Assembly: GCF_002776525.5 (NCBI RefSeq)
Contig: NC_045434.1
Location: 111,159,081-111,223,080 of the forward strand
Source of the DNA: Piliocolobus tephrosceles
Taxonomy: Eukaryota > Chordata > Mammalia > Primates > Cercopithecidae
Reading direction: 5' to 3'
Length of the DNA stretch: 64,000 nt
Under the pieces are notes generated by a model, which did no database searches, was not told the origin of the DNA, and was given only the letters and a program-made list of their open reading frames with translations. Each line of letters begins with the position of its first letter. Within the stretch, counting starts at the first letter, position 1. Shown piece after piece: positions 1 to 16,341 of the stretch. Both the position numbers and the translations under genes were made by a program.

Positions 1-119
1 TACAGCCTCTAGACATATATGACATTGTAATGACAATTTTGATACATAAAAGTTATATGTTTGGATAACTATTTTGGGGCAAATTTGGTAAAAAAAACAA
101 AAACAAAAACTGAACTTAC
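1..119 (-). other. AHCYL1: AHCYL1 intron 5, 5' part
   Basis: Non-coding sequence beginning with the donor GTAAGT at 119-114 and running off the window. It is AT-rich with an A/C-rich tract near 90-110 and no recognisable repeat. Confidence 0.8.
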
Positions 120-222
120 CAGCCTCAGCCAGTGCTGCAGCTACTTCATTCTGAGTTGAGTAGATGTTACAAGCAGACCAGCGGCACTGAGCCCCCAGAG
201 CACAGAGTGTCTCAATCAACAC
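120..222 (-). CDS. AHCYL1: AHCYL1 coding exon 5 (residues 160-193 plus first base of 194)
   Basis: This 103-base exon encodes VLIETLCALGAQCRWSAC (160-177) followed by NIYSTQNEVAAALAEA (178-193). It is part of the SAH-hydrolase-like fold that follows the [10 protein letters not shown] motif, and is strongly conserved between AHCY and the AHCYL proteins. The acceptor reads CTCTACACAG and the donor is G|GTAAGT, close to consensus. The previous intron is phase 0 and the next is phase 1. The last base is the G that starts the Gly194 codon, completed outside the window. The remaining roughly 337 residues, including the NAD-binding domain, are not visible. Confidence 0.95.
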
Positions 223-4090
<3,868 letters not shown>

Positions 4091-4807
4091 CTATATAAAA
4101 GGAAGACAAAAAGTTGAAAACTTGTAAGGAAAATCAGTGAAATGTTTTCTTTTTGTAAGGTTATACATTGCCTTTCCTAAAAGCCAGTGTTATCACATGG
4201 CTCCTACAAGGCCAGCAACTTTCCCATCAGAAATGGGGGAAGGCCAAGGCTCCCAAAACGTCAATCACTGTCTCCTCCCAATTGTTTCTGCAGGATTTGG
4301 GAGGCGGGGCTAAGGTTAAGACCCAACTTCTTTTAGTATTTGTCCAATTTTACAAATCTTTCTCACATTCTATCAAGTTTTTTTTTCCCTCTTATAACCC
4401 TGACAGATTAAACTCTTTAACCCTTCTTCCCAAATCTTTCAGAAAACAGAATCTCATAGTGCTATTGGGGTTTTTTTGGTTTTTGTTTTCAGAACATTCT
4501 CTTGTAGCACATTCCTAAAGTTGGCAATGGTCTTGCTTTCTGAAAGAATTACAGAGATGCCTAGAAATGGTGATGGGCATTAGGGTGCCAATACTCAGAG
4601 CCCAACCATATGTCTATACTTCACAAAGCCAATGTAGTATCTCCAAAACCTTCTATTGTAGTAAAAGTTTAAAACACCAGAATATAATTATAAAGAGAAA
4701 TTGAAAAACCCACACACACTATAGTAAAATCTAACTCATTAGGACTAATTTGAAGGAAAGAGAAAATAAGGACTTGGTAAACTTTGCATTAAAAACTTCC
4801 TTAAATG

Positions 4808-5121
4808 GGCCAGGCGCGGTGGCTCACGCCTATAATCCCAGCACTTTGGGAGGTCAAGGCGGGTAGATCACGAGGTCAGGAGATGGAGACCAGCTTGGCC
4901 GAGATGGTGAAACCCCGTCTCTACTAAAAATACAAAAATTAGCTGGGCTTGGTGGCAGGCACCTGTAATCCCAGCTACTTGGGAGGCTGAGGCAGGGAAT
5001 TGCTTGAACCTGGGAGGCGGTGGTTGCAGTAAGCTGAGATCGTGCCACTGCACTCCAGCCTGGGTGACAGAGCAAGACTCGATCTCAAACAATAACGACG
5101 ACAACAACAACAAAAACAAAC
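4808..5121 (+). mobile_element. Alu (AluS/Y class), sense
   Basis: A full dimeric Alu starting GGCCAGGCGCGG with both right-arm and left-arm landmarks and an AAC-rich degenerate tail. Target-site duplications AAACTTCCTTAAATG flank it at 4793-4807 and 5122-5136. Confidence 0.95.
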
Positions 5122-8100
5122 AAACTTCCTTAAATGAAATAAGTCAGAACCAGATAATTATTTGAAGAATACTTGGAAAACTGGCTCTAATCAATAGCAA
5201 ATAGCTTGCAACTGATACTATTTATAGATTTATAAAGTGTGTAACACTTTTATTATATGGTTTAAACCTTCCTCCTGAACTCCTGTTTAAACTCTGATAA
5301 ACCCTTTCTTCAAAATAAAATAAACTTCACCATCCTGAAATAAGCAGGATGGTTTGAGAATGTGAACTGAGGTTCGGTCCACAATCTGACTAAATCTGAA
5401 AAGGTTCCCATAGAGAATCCATTAAGCTAAGTCTTTAGCAAATACTCGGGAAGTGTAAATGACTACAGATTAAAATCTTCTCTGTATAATACTGGCAACA
5501 TGGTTATAGCCTTAAAGCCAGGAACAGTAAACTACCCGTTAGTTACAGCTACAAAAGCTTCACCTCCTCTTTCACATGTACCCTTCAGCTAGGCGAGCAC
5601 CAGATTGCAGTGTAGGAATCAGGTTTAAGTGGGCAGCCTAGGCATAAGCAGCTAATATAAACAAATTGAAAACGGAATTAGCAGGACTCCACAGGTAATA
5701 AGGCAGTAATTAAGGGAACACAGGTTTGTGTTTGCAACTTTCTAGCTAGCATGGTTTACAGCAAGAATGAAAGCAGAGACCAGCCATGTAGTAACAGCCA
5801 TGGATACTATGAGTAGTAGGCCTAAGATAAAACCCTCGGGGTACTTCTATTTAAAACTTATCCTAGTTCAGTATCCAGCTGGGCAAGTTTTTTTCTTTAG
5901 CCTACTCTGTGAAATAAGGAGGTGACAGAGGACAGATCCTGTTTAATTAAATCTAAGGACAGATCCTAAAGGCATGGAAGGGAATGAGCTACCTATGCTG
6001 GCACTTAGCCCAGGGTCTTAAACATGTGGGAAGGCATTCAATGAATATCTGTAGAAGGAGTGATCCTTTCAAAATCCTTTCTTATGTTTCCACACAATTA
6101 GGATTCAAAAAAGGAAAGGAAGAAAAAAATACTTTCTTGTGTAAAATAAATCAATCAAGTTTCAAAGATAAATAAAAAAGTAAATAAAGACTCAAGTCAA
6201 ACCACATATACTGCACCAGAGCTTAACAAATACCTTTATATATCCAAAGCAGCTTTTTTAGTTTAGGTGCTAAAATTTTAACGACAAATAGCTTAAACAT
6301 CAAAAGCACAACTATCTTTCCAAAAAATATATATATACTCATTGAGGTGGCCACAGGTCAGCATTTGCCCTTCTAGATAGGATTCCTCACTGCATGTTCA
6401 CATGATTTCTGCTGTCAGCAAAGCTAGTTTCACTGAAGAAATTAATCCAGGACCAAGGTAATGACTTCCAATTCAATATGCTGTTATTTTGGTGATGGCA
6501 AAAAATACAGTCACGAGACCATCAAACCCTCTTAACACTCTCCAGAGGCAGCCCTTCCTCCACCAGCCTCCCTGCTGCCGGCATAATGCAGACTATTCTA
6601 TTCGGAAGCTGCTCTCCCCTCTGCTATGATTCCTTCCTCTGTTCGCCTTTTTTCAAAGGGTTCTGGGCATGTTCCCAGATACCAGGTACATGGAGGGTGA
6701 GGGTGGGGGAGGGAACTGCAATAACGCTTGCAGTTTTTTAGATAGAGAGGTGGCTGTGGCAAGAGAGAAATGTTTTTCTTCAGCAACTTAAAAACTGAAT
6801 AGTCATAATTTCCCCTTATATTAATAAAGCTCATCAGTAGCCTAAAGCTAAGCAAAATCCTTCCCATCTAAAAATACTGGACTATGTTGCAAGCAGCTTA
6901 GCAGCTTACTAACCAGTGCAGTGCCCCTACCTCCCCATCTCTCAAAAAATGAATATGGTCCGTATTTGAAGTGGGTAGAATGTTAACTCAAGCCATGGCA
7001 AGGATGAATGAGTTGTGTATTCTTGCAGCTGTTTGACATTCTCACCACTTATAAGGTGTCCCAGCAATACAAAGATGCATGAATACCTGGTCTTCTCTTA
7101 CACCCCAAATTACATGCTGAAGAGAATCTGTGTTACAATTGATGCTGTGGAATACCTCTGCTCTGACAGTTTCCTCCAGACCTGTTAGCTCCACTGGTTA
7201 TCTTCACATCTACTAGCTCTGTTTTCTCTTGGTGAACTACCTCCTGGAGCATTGTTCACCCTCACACTGTAAATATAAACACTGCTGCCAAAAGCAACTT
7301 TTGGATATCACAAGTTTTGTCTCCAGATCTCAACAACAGCCTTCTGATTGGGTTGGACTCACTGCATTTAAGGCAAATATGATAATCTGGGCAAGACGAA
7401 AAGACTACAAAGCTGTTCTGTTTCTATTAATTCCTATCATTATAATTTCTTCCAAACATTAAATCTTAATTGCTGTGCTTTCATCTTTCTTCAAATCTAC
7501 CATCTACAAGGAATACCACACCTAAATAAAAAGTAGGATTGGGAAGAGAAGGAATGGAAAGGAAATAAAGTGGTTGAAATGCAGAAAGTATCTTTAAGTA
7601 AAAAGTCTTATGTTAAAGAACGATGTTATGCTTGAGCACTCACCACCCCGTAAACAGCCTTACCCACAACTGAACAAGCACACCAGTGTTCCATTCTTAC
7701 ACTAAGAGCATATTTATGAAAGGCTAGAAGGTCAGATTGACCCATTCTTCAAATAGCACACCCAAATACAGAAGTCTACTTGCTGCGTCTTAAAAACCCA
7801 ATTAAATATCAGGCCAGTTTAACATGCTATTTAAAGCACCTCTTCAAATAGCTTAGCAGGTACAATGGTTGACTTTCTTCCATTTGATACTGAGAATGGT
7901 AAAGAAAAGCTCTACCAAACAAATAATTTGGGGTATATCCACTACCTAGTGGGAAGTCTGCTGACAAAGTGAGCTGAAAGAATTGTGCAGACCTTACCAA
8001 GGAAAGGGTAGCAGACACAATCCAAAAAAGTTACACACCTCAAGAGAAGAAAAATCGTATGCTATCTATTTAGTTGATCCTAATTGATATATATATATTT

Positions 8101-9109
8101 TTACCATTAGAAGCTGAGTTTACTTTCACAAACACACATCCTATATTCTTAGAAGTTAAATAGCCCAGCTACACTCCTTCCCAGGGCCCACCCAGTTTTG
8201 CCTGCTATCTCCTGAATGAGAAAGAATTAACAGCTACCAGAATTCCACTACAACATTTTAGCCAAGAAATGGTGATCAGGATAATATCTGTGGTGCATTA
8301 TATTCTTTAATCATCACATTTGCTAGGCACCAACTAAGTATCCAGTGCTACTCCAGGAAAGTTCTATGCAAGGAAACATGGTCCCTTAAAATCTGCAGAC
8401 ATGTTTTGACCCACAGTATAGTAACATAAGTGGCTTTGCCATGGAATTTCACTGCTCCATGAGGAACATGCCAGATATTATAGTCTTCATAGCCTTATCT
8501 GGATATTGTTTAACCTAGGTTTGACTTAGACATCTTGTCAAATTTGTTATTTCAAATGCCAATCTAATAGCTTTTAATTTCCTCAGAAAGGTTTCTTCCT
8601 AAGGGTAAAGAACTAGATTCAAAGATAGACAGCAATTACTAAGAAAACAAATCATGAAGAAAGTGTAACGTAGAAGTAAGCAAAGCAGTCTTTCTTACTG
8701 CAGAGAATTATTTGAAAGGCTAGTATCCCTCTTTTGGTACACTACTGATTCTCTGGGACATTCCTAAATTTATATATTCTGTCCCATTGTCTCTCCTAGC
8801 ATATTGTGTGTAGAGATTTTTCTGTTTAGAAATTATGGTCAGCATATTTCTTAGCAACTGAGCAAAAAAAAAAGTAACAATAAAAAACTAGAAATTTTAA
8901 CAAGCTCATCATTACTAAGCATAGTGTGTTAAAACACTTTTCGATTCCTACATCTTTTCTAATCCCTCTTTCACACATATTTTCTGGTTAAATTATTCTT
9001 TCTTCTACAGATTCTACCCTCACCCACTCCTTTTTCAGAGGAAAGGAAGAGGATATGGCAGACAGCGAAAACAGGTGTAACACCTTTACTTCCTTACTCT
9101 CGCTCTCTC

Positions 9110-9225
9110 TTTTTAAAGAGACAGGGTCTCACTATGTTTGCCAGGCTGGCTGCAAACTGCTGGGCTCAAACAATCTTCTCACCTCCTGAGTAGCTGGGAC
9201 TATAAGCCCATACCACCCTGCCCAG
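9110..9225 (-). mobile_element. Alu monomer / half Alu, antisense
   Basis: About 115 bases with GAGACAGGGTCTCACTATG, CCAGGCTGGC, GGGCTCAAACAATC and GAGTAGCTGGGACTA. Only one Alu arm is present and it is diverged, so it is either an FLAM/FRAM-type monomer or an old truncated AluJ. Confidence 0.8.
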
Positions 9226-10597
9226 TTTTTCTTGATATTTACCAGTCTGATTCCCATTTCAGATGAACCCAAAGAAACAGTTATAAATAAAAACCCACTC
9301 CTTGGTACAAGAAATACACATGTCCGAATACCTTTCACCTAAAGTAAAAAAAAGTTTCCTCAAGAAAGGAATTCCCTTCCCAACACAATGCTCCCAGACA
9401 CACCCACCGAAAAACAACTTATCTCAAGGGCATCAATCTCAGGCCAGAGTTGAATCCACAGCCACCTCCAGTCACTTCTTCCATTCCCACGTGCAGAAAC
9501 CAGTCTTCTGAGACTCACCAGGTTTTGGCGGCTCCCTGCTCTCCTTCCCTGTCTCAAGTTTCTTAAGTTCTCAGTCTCCCCAGATGGGGCCTGAGTTTCT
9601 GGGGGGAGAGGGAGGGCAGGCTGACTAATCTCAGCACATATCTTCCCCCCCAACTCCCGCCTCTGTGTCTCAACAGTAACAGGATATAACACACACACAG
9701 CTAGAATCCAATTCCACAGTCAGAAGCAATACTCCTTTCAAAGTAGGACTCAACTAGATCTTCTGTCAATGCTGGCGGCAAGAAGAGGTGAGGCAATACC
9801 AGGCTCCAAACTGCTGAGTCACTTAAAAGGTAAGGAACATACAGCTTGAAAAACTCTGCCAAAGAGTAGTTTGACCCTTGTGAGCTATTCCCCTCTCTTC
9901 CTATAAGACAAAACACTTCACTATTATCTCCCAAAGTGCTCCAGTCAATATGCAGGATCGAGGCCTGCAACTGTCAACTAGAAATAAAAATAAGAGGTTA
10001 AAAAAAAAAAGGCAATAAGTAGGACTGAAAAGGGCTTCCCAATCTTTTGACCACAATTTTCAAAAGAATGTAACACACATCCAGACTGTTTGAATACCTG
10101 TTTAGCTATCTACTACCTACCCAGTTGCCTGACCTGTCCATATTTCTCTTTTCCTCAGTCCCACCACCAATAGTATATAAACACATGCCAGTCATCTCTG
10201 TTTCTCCCAACATTGAATTATAATCAATTCTAGGTTTTAAAAAAACTCAGTACAGGTGACTGAAGAAATCCTGGTTCCTGGAACATACCCACTACTTTAG
10301 TGATAACACTAAAGTCTCCTCTCCCACCTGCTACCCTCCATCCCCACTTGCTAGCACCACTGTCGTACTTTGTTTACTTTTCCAACTTTATTATAATCAT
10401 TTTCAGCATACAAAAAATATAAAAGCATAGTATAATAAACACCTGTACTCTCCACCTAGAATGAATCTTTCCATTTTCCATAATAGGTTTTTTTCTCTGT
10501 ATATATACACACAGACATATGCATACTTTCACATGGTCCTGTAAAAATAAAGGTTGCAAACATGAACATTACCAATAAATTGTTCAGAATGTATCTT

Positions 10598-10893
10598 TTT
10601 TTTTTTTGAGATGGAGTCTCGCTCTGTCGCCCAGGATGGAGTGCGGTGCGGTGGCGCGATCTCCACTCACTGCAAGCTCTGCCTCCCCGAGTTCACGCCA
10701 CTCTCCTGCCTCAGCCTCCCGTGTAGCTGGGACTACAGGCGCCCCCCACCGCGCCCACCTAATTTTTGTATTTTTAGTAGAGATAGGGTTTCACCGTGTT
10801 AGTCAGGATGGTCTCGATCTCCTGACCTCGTGATCCGCCCGTCTCGGCCTCCCAAAGTGCTGGGATTACAGGCGTGAGCCACTGCGCCCGGCC
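10598..10893 (-). mobile_element. AluY-like, antisense
   Basis: A complete antisense Alu with the young-type CACTCACTGCAAGCTCTGCC, TTCACGCCACTCTCC, ACCGTGTTAG and CCTCGTGATCCGCCCG features. Target-site duplications of CAGAATGTATCTT are at 10585 and 10894. Confidence 0.95.
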
Positions 10894-12669
10894 CAGAATG
10901 TATCTTCTAAGAATAAGAATATTCTCCTACAGAACCATGATGACGTATCACACTTAATATTAACAATTATTCTATATCTTCGTATATCCAGACTGTCCAG
11001 ATTATATTCAAATTTCCCTAATTTTCTCAAGAATATTTTTTATATCCCAACAGTCTCCTCAACCCTGCCAACCCAGCATGGATTCAAGGTTCATTAAATG
11101 CAGTTGGTTGTTAGGTTCCTTTAGCCTCTGCTAATCTAGAACACTCTCTCCAATGTCCCCCACCCCCTTGTGATACTGGCTTTTCTTTGAGGAACCCAGA
11201 TTAATTGTCTCATAAAATCACTCATGTTTTGAATTTTTCAGAGGGTTTCCTTCCAATAAACTGGAAGTTCAGTTCTGAAGTTTTATTAGAAAAAGGTTAA
11301 AATTTCCTGGATTATGTAGTATATTTCACCTTGCATTATTATCAGGAGGCACATGTCAGGTTGTTCCACTATTAGCAATGCTAAGATTGAGTCCTGGTTA
11401 AAGTGAGACCATCAGATCTCTCCTTTGAAAGGTACATTTTCTCTTTTGCAAGTAAAAGTTAATTTGTAGGGCGATACTTTTTTCCATCATGTTAATATCC
11501 TATTCCCTAATGACCTTACCATGTTAATAATCCTTGCCTGAACCAATTATATTGGGAAGGTTACAGAATCACAACTTGTATTTTTCTATCAATCCTTTCA
11601 CATTAGCTGGCATTCTTTTACAAAGAAAACTCTTCTCCTTTTGTCATTCAGATTTTTATGTATTTAACAGATTACACTTAATTACACATTAATTGCACTG
11701 AATACTCATATTGTCTCAAATTGGGCCAGTGGGAGCCTCCTTCAAGCTGGCTCTTCTGTCCTTTTGACATGATTCCATTACAGTCCTTCCACTCGTTTTA
11801 ACAAAAGAAGATATACCAGGCTCACCTTATTCTTCCTCTTCTCCAAATCCAGATTCAACCATTTCTCTCAGGAGCCTTTCTTTTAGGAGGGGGTAGTATT
11901 TAGAAGCTAGTAGCTGGAGTAAGAGGTGTGATAATTGCTATTAGAGATGCCTCTACTCCTAGGTTCTTTTGGTAGAGAGAGAAATCAATCCTTTTACTTA
12001 TGAGTTCATATTGATATTTCTACTTCAGATTTAATATTACCTTTTTTAAAAAAAGTTTTACCATTTGTATGTCATCTCTAATAAATGTTTACTTATTTGA
12101 TTTATTCTATAATGCATAGAAAATAGTTTCAAAATGACAAGACTAATGTTATCATGCACCAAAATTTACTGAGTGAAGTGTCAAGGTTTCATTGAAGTTC
12201 TTTTCGTCCTCAGAACATATTTCATAAAGATGTATAGTCAAAGTACTATTTTCTGAGTGACTGAGTAATCAATTTGATATATTAGGTTAGGATTTTATAT
12301 TTTACTTGGGTTCATTCCCTTGTGTTTGTAAGCAACTTAAAGGTTTTCCTTTTTTCTCTTTGATTTTGACATATAAAACATTTACATGTCTCAAAACTTT
12401 AAAAGGTATACTCAGAGAAGTTTCACTGCTACTCCTAGCCCTGATACTCTGCATGTCCCTCCCCATTTTCACTGGTTTCTGGTTTATCCTTTTTATGTTT
12501 CTTTTTAGGAGTGTGGGAAGCAAATACATATTATTTTCCCTCCCTTACTCAAAAAGTAGCATGATAATATAGTCTGCACCTTGTTTTTTTCACTTGGGAA
12601 TCATTTTGTATTGGTTCATAGGGTATAAGAACCAACTAGTATAGGCTCAGGGAAAGAAAATGCTGTCAA

Positions 12670-12970
12670 GGCCGGGTGCGGTGGCTCATGCCTGTAATCC
12701 CAGTACTTTGGGAGGTCGACGGGAGTGGATCACCTAAGGTCAGGAGTTTGAGACCAGCCTGATCAATATGGTGAAACCCCATCTCTACTAAAATTACAAA
12801 AATCAGCCGGGCATGGTGGCATGTGCCTGTAGTCTCAGTTACTCGGGAGGCTGAGGCAGGAGAATCGCTTGAACCTGGGAGGCAGAGGTTGCAGTGAGCC
12901 AAGATCACACCACTGCACTCCAGCCTAGGCAACACAGCGCGACTGTCTCAAAAAAAAAAAAAAAAAAAAA
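12670..12970 (+). mobile_element. AluS-like, sense
   Basis: Starts GGCCGGGTGCGGTGG and ends in a pure A tail (12950-12970). Dimer landmarks are intact; the tail runs into AT-rich sequence, so no clear target-site duplication is seen. Confidence 0.93.
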
Positions 12971-13387
12971 TTTAAATTTTGTATAGGAAAATATTGACAA
13001 ATTTTGCCAATATATATCACTGCTAGAATATCACTGATCTAAATAGTTTACAAACCATTTTTGTTGAACTTTTGGCATACAAATAACAAGCATCACTGGT
13101 ACCACCACCTGACAGCACTAGATGAAGATTTTTAAAGTTGACTGGACAGGAAGTTTGAAATCCACACTTACTAGTAGGGTGGACACCAAGATCCTGAATG
13201 CCTAGCTTTATATGACTTTAAGTGCTTTGCCTCAACACCTGTGGCTTACAATTTATAGAGGATTTACATTTTTAAAACATTCCAGAATCCTTTGAATGTT
13301 GCATATATGCTTCACAAATGAGAAAACAGAACAGGGGTTGGGGTTAAGTGATTTGCTTAAGGCAATTTGCTACCAACACTGAGATTT

Positions 13388-13430
13388 AAAAAGCAAAAAG
13401 CAAAAAAAAAACAAAAACAAAAACAAAAAG
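13388..13430 (+). repeat. A-rich simple repeat (AAAAAC-type)
   Basis: Runs of A broken by single G or C bases, with several AAAAAC units in a row. It is not linked to a recognisable Alu body. Confidence 0.8.
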
Positions 13431-14293
13431 CCCACCCACAAGCCCAGTTCTATTTTCCTTCTTTTGGAACAGGCTGGGGAAACGGCAGCTTTCTCCTTTA
13501 TTTCCAAGGGGTCAGGTTACCTTGGAATGGTCTACTTTTGCACTATAAGCTTTCTGAGCTTATAATACCAGATAAACATTTGTAAGCATTGGTAAAGGAA
13601 AATAATTCTTTCAGTTCCAAAAATCTTTACTAATTTTCAGAAAAGTAAAATGTAATGTACAAAGAAATGTAATGTTTTTAAGTTGCCAACGAATTGCCAG
13701 TGAGAAGTACTGCTCCATAGACCTAGAAAGGGTGGGGAGAGTCCAGTAAAAGCAGAGCCCACACACTGTGGTAACAAAATGTTTCATTCTAGAATATACT
13801 TCCATTGTCTCTTGGGAATGGAGTAAGGAGGAGAACGTATGGGCAATCTAATCTTGACTACTTTTGTAGGACAAAAGAAATTAATTCAGAATTCCCTATT
13901 TGTATCATTTCCACCTGTGTTTAAGCAAAAATTTTAGTTTAGTATAGTTAAATTGACCACTGATGTTTTTCTTTTTCCTCTTTTGGTCACTGGGGAAATT
14001 CGCTGGCTATTTCATGAGAAGTTACCGTATTCTAAAACATGCAACAGAGAATATACTTTAAATGTGCTTTTTGAAGGGGTTTATCCTGTGCTGAATGGTG
14101 CTGGAGGACTATTTCTTTTACACATGTACACTCAGCACAATCAGAGAATTTCTTTTAAACTAAAAACATTCCATTAGATTCCTTTCTCATCTGTGGTGTG
14201 CCACTCAAAAAGCACCCTTTCCAAGTCACCTTACATCTTATGTCTAAAAGATCTAGCAAAGTTGAATTCTACCAACAGAAAAAGAGTTATATT

Positions 14294-14571
14294 TGGCCAG
14301 GTGCAGTGGCTCACACTTATAAACCAAGCACTTTGGGAGGCTGAGGAGGGAGGACCCCTTGAGCCCAGGAATTTGAGACCAGCCCTAGCAACATTGTGAG
14401 CCCTTGGCTCTACAACAAATAAAAAAAATTAGTGGGGAATGGTGGTGCGCACTTGTAGTCCCAGCTACTCGGGAGGCTGAGGTGGAAGAATCACTTGAGC
14501 TTGGGAGGTCGAGGCTGCAGTGAGCTGTGACTGTGCCAGTGTACAGAGCAAGACCCTGTCTCAAAAAAAAA
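14294..14571 (+). mobile_element. AluJ-like, sense
   Basis: A diverged, slightly shortened Alu (GGCCAGGTGCAGTGG start, AAAAAAATTAGTGGGG middle, CTGTCTC plus A-tail end). Short duplications AGTTATATT flank it at 14285-14293 and 14572-14580. Confidence 0.9.
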
Positions 14572-14572
14572 A

Positions 14573-14698
14573 GTTATATTAAATTTGAAGTTAAAATAAA
14601 ATTAAAAATAAAATAATATATTACAAATTATTAATTATTAATATTAAAAATAAAATAAAAATAAAAATTTTTTAACCTCGGGTTAAAAAAAAAAATTA
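14573..14698. repeat. AT-rich region with inverted repeat
   Basis: A/T-only stretch built from AAAATAAAAT-type units. It contains a hairpin-capable pair, TTTTTTAACC at 14668-14677 and GGTTAAAAAA at 14681-14690, separated by TCG. Confidence 0.75.
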
Positions 14699-15224
14699 CC
14701 ATTGATGTATTTCTACTTTCTGGTACCACCTTTGTGACTACTATGACTAACAAAAGTTCTTGTAAGGCTATTATTTTTATTGAAGTCTTCTGGATTTAAG
14801 TAACATGATACGTGATTACTGAATCTTGGTTTCAAAGTTATGGTTGGTATTTATTTAAAGTAATCAATTAAATAATCTCACTTTTATGTGCAATCTAAAA
14901 AAGCCAAACTCATAGAAGAAAAAGCAGAAGGTTCTTACCAGGAGTCAGGAAGGCGGAAGAAATGAGGAAATGTTGGTTAAAGGGTACAGTTTGGAGTTAT
15001 AAGATAAATAAGTTCTGGAGAGTTAATGAACAGCACAGTAACTACAGTTAACTATAACATATTGTATACTAGAAATTTGCTAAGAGTAGATTCTAAGTAT
15101 TCTCATCACATACAACACATACACACAAAGTTAACTATGAGGTGATGGATACATTAGCTAGCTTGACTGTGGTAATAATTTCACAATGTATACATCAAAA
15201 TATCAAACTGTACACCTTGAATAC

Positions 15225-15522
15225 TTTTTTTTTTTTTTTTTTGAGGCGGAGTCTTGCTCTGTCACCCGGACTGGAGTGCAGTGGCCGGATCTCAGCTCAC
15301 TGCAAGCTCCGCCTCCCGGGTTTACGCCATTCTCCTGCCTCAGCCTCCCGAGTAGCTGAGACTACAGGCGCCCGCCACCTCGCCCAGCTAGTTTTTGTAT
15401 CTTTAGTAGAGACGGGGTTTCACCGTGTTAGCCAGGATGGTCTCGATCTCCTGACCTCGTGATCCGCCCGTCTTGGCCTCCCAAAGTGCTGGGATTACAG
15501 GTTTGAGCCACTGCGCCCGGCC
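15225..15522 (-). mobile_element. AluYR-type (cercopithecoid) Alu, antisense
   Basis: Contains GTGGCCGGATCTCAGCTC, CCCGGGTTTACGCCATTC, CCCGCCACCTCGCCCAG and GATCCGCCCGTCTTGGCC. These are the variants I associate with the Old World monkey AluYR group. It sits in the oligo-T side of an older AluJ. Confidence 0.9.
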
Positions 15523-15809
15523 TACTTTTTTTTTTTTTAAGAGACAGAGTCTTGCTGTCACCCCAACTAGAGTAAAGTGGCAGGATCATAGCTCACTGCA
15601 ACCAATTTCTGGGCTCAAGCAATCCTCCAGCCTCAGCCTCCTGAGTGGCTAGGATAACAGTCATGTGCCACCATGCCCAGTTGATTTTTTTTTTCCTTTT
15701 TTGTAAAAGATGGGGATTTCATTATGTTGCTCTGGCTGGTCTTGAACTCTTGGCTTCGAGCAATCTTCCCACCTCAACCTCCCAAAGACGTGAGCCACTG
15801 CTCCTGGCC
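15523..15809 (-). mobile_element. AluJ-like, antisense
   Basis: A diverged old Alu (AAGAGACAGAGTCTTGC, GGGCTCAAGCAATCCTCC, TGAGCCACTGCTCCTGGCC) with several deletions, immediately next to the younger AluYR copy inserted in its tail. Confidence 0.9.
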
Positions 15810-15909
15810 CAAATACATAGTTTTCACCTGTCAATTATACCTTAATAAAGTTGAAAAAAATATCCAATACTCAATGAATAGAGAAAATTTTCCACTTAAG
15901 ACTTTTTAT

Positions 15910-16197
15910 GGCCAGGCTCCGTGGCCCACACCTGTAATCCTAGCACTTTGGGAGGCCAAGGTGGGTGGATCACCTGAGGTCAGAAGTTTGAGACCAGCCT
16001 GGCCAACATGGCGAAATCTCGTCTGTACTAAAAATACAAAAATCAGCCAGGAGTGGTGGTGGGCACCTATAATCCCAGCTACTCAGGAGGCTGAGGCAAG
16101 AGGATCGCTTGAACCCAGGGGATGGAGGTGGCAGTGAGCTGAGATCACGCCACTGCATTCTAGCATGGGCAAGAGTGAAACTCAGTCTCAAAAAAAC
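15910..16197 (+). mobile_element. AluS-like, sense
   Basis: Starts GGCCAGGCTCCGTGG and ends CTCAGTCTC plus A-run. It is only about 100 bases from the antisense AluJ and about 390 from the AluYR copy, forming an inverted pair. Confidence 0.93.
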
Positions 16198-16214
16198 AAT
16201 AATTTTTATTTATT

Positions 16215-16341
16215 TTTATTTTTTAGAGACAGGGTCTCCCTGTGTTACCCAGGCTGGCCTCAAACTCCTGGGCTCAGAGGATCCTCCTGCTTTGGCCTCC
16301 CAAAGTGCTAGCATTACAGGCATGAGCCACCACACCTGGCC
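16215..16341 (-). mobile_element. Half Alu (single arm), antisense
   Basis: One arm only: TTTAGAGACAGGGTCTCCC through GAGCCACCACACCTGGCC. It is inverted relative to, and adjoining, the sense Alu to its left. Confidence 0.85.

Noticed and set aside
10606..10833. Short open frames with WDYR-, LECSG- and SPASASR-type peptides, here and at about 4.9, 12.7, 15.3, 22.2, 45.3, 48.2, 52.8, 60.5 and 63.5 kb
   Set aside because: These are translations of Alu sequence and do not represent genes.
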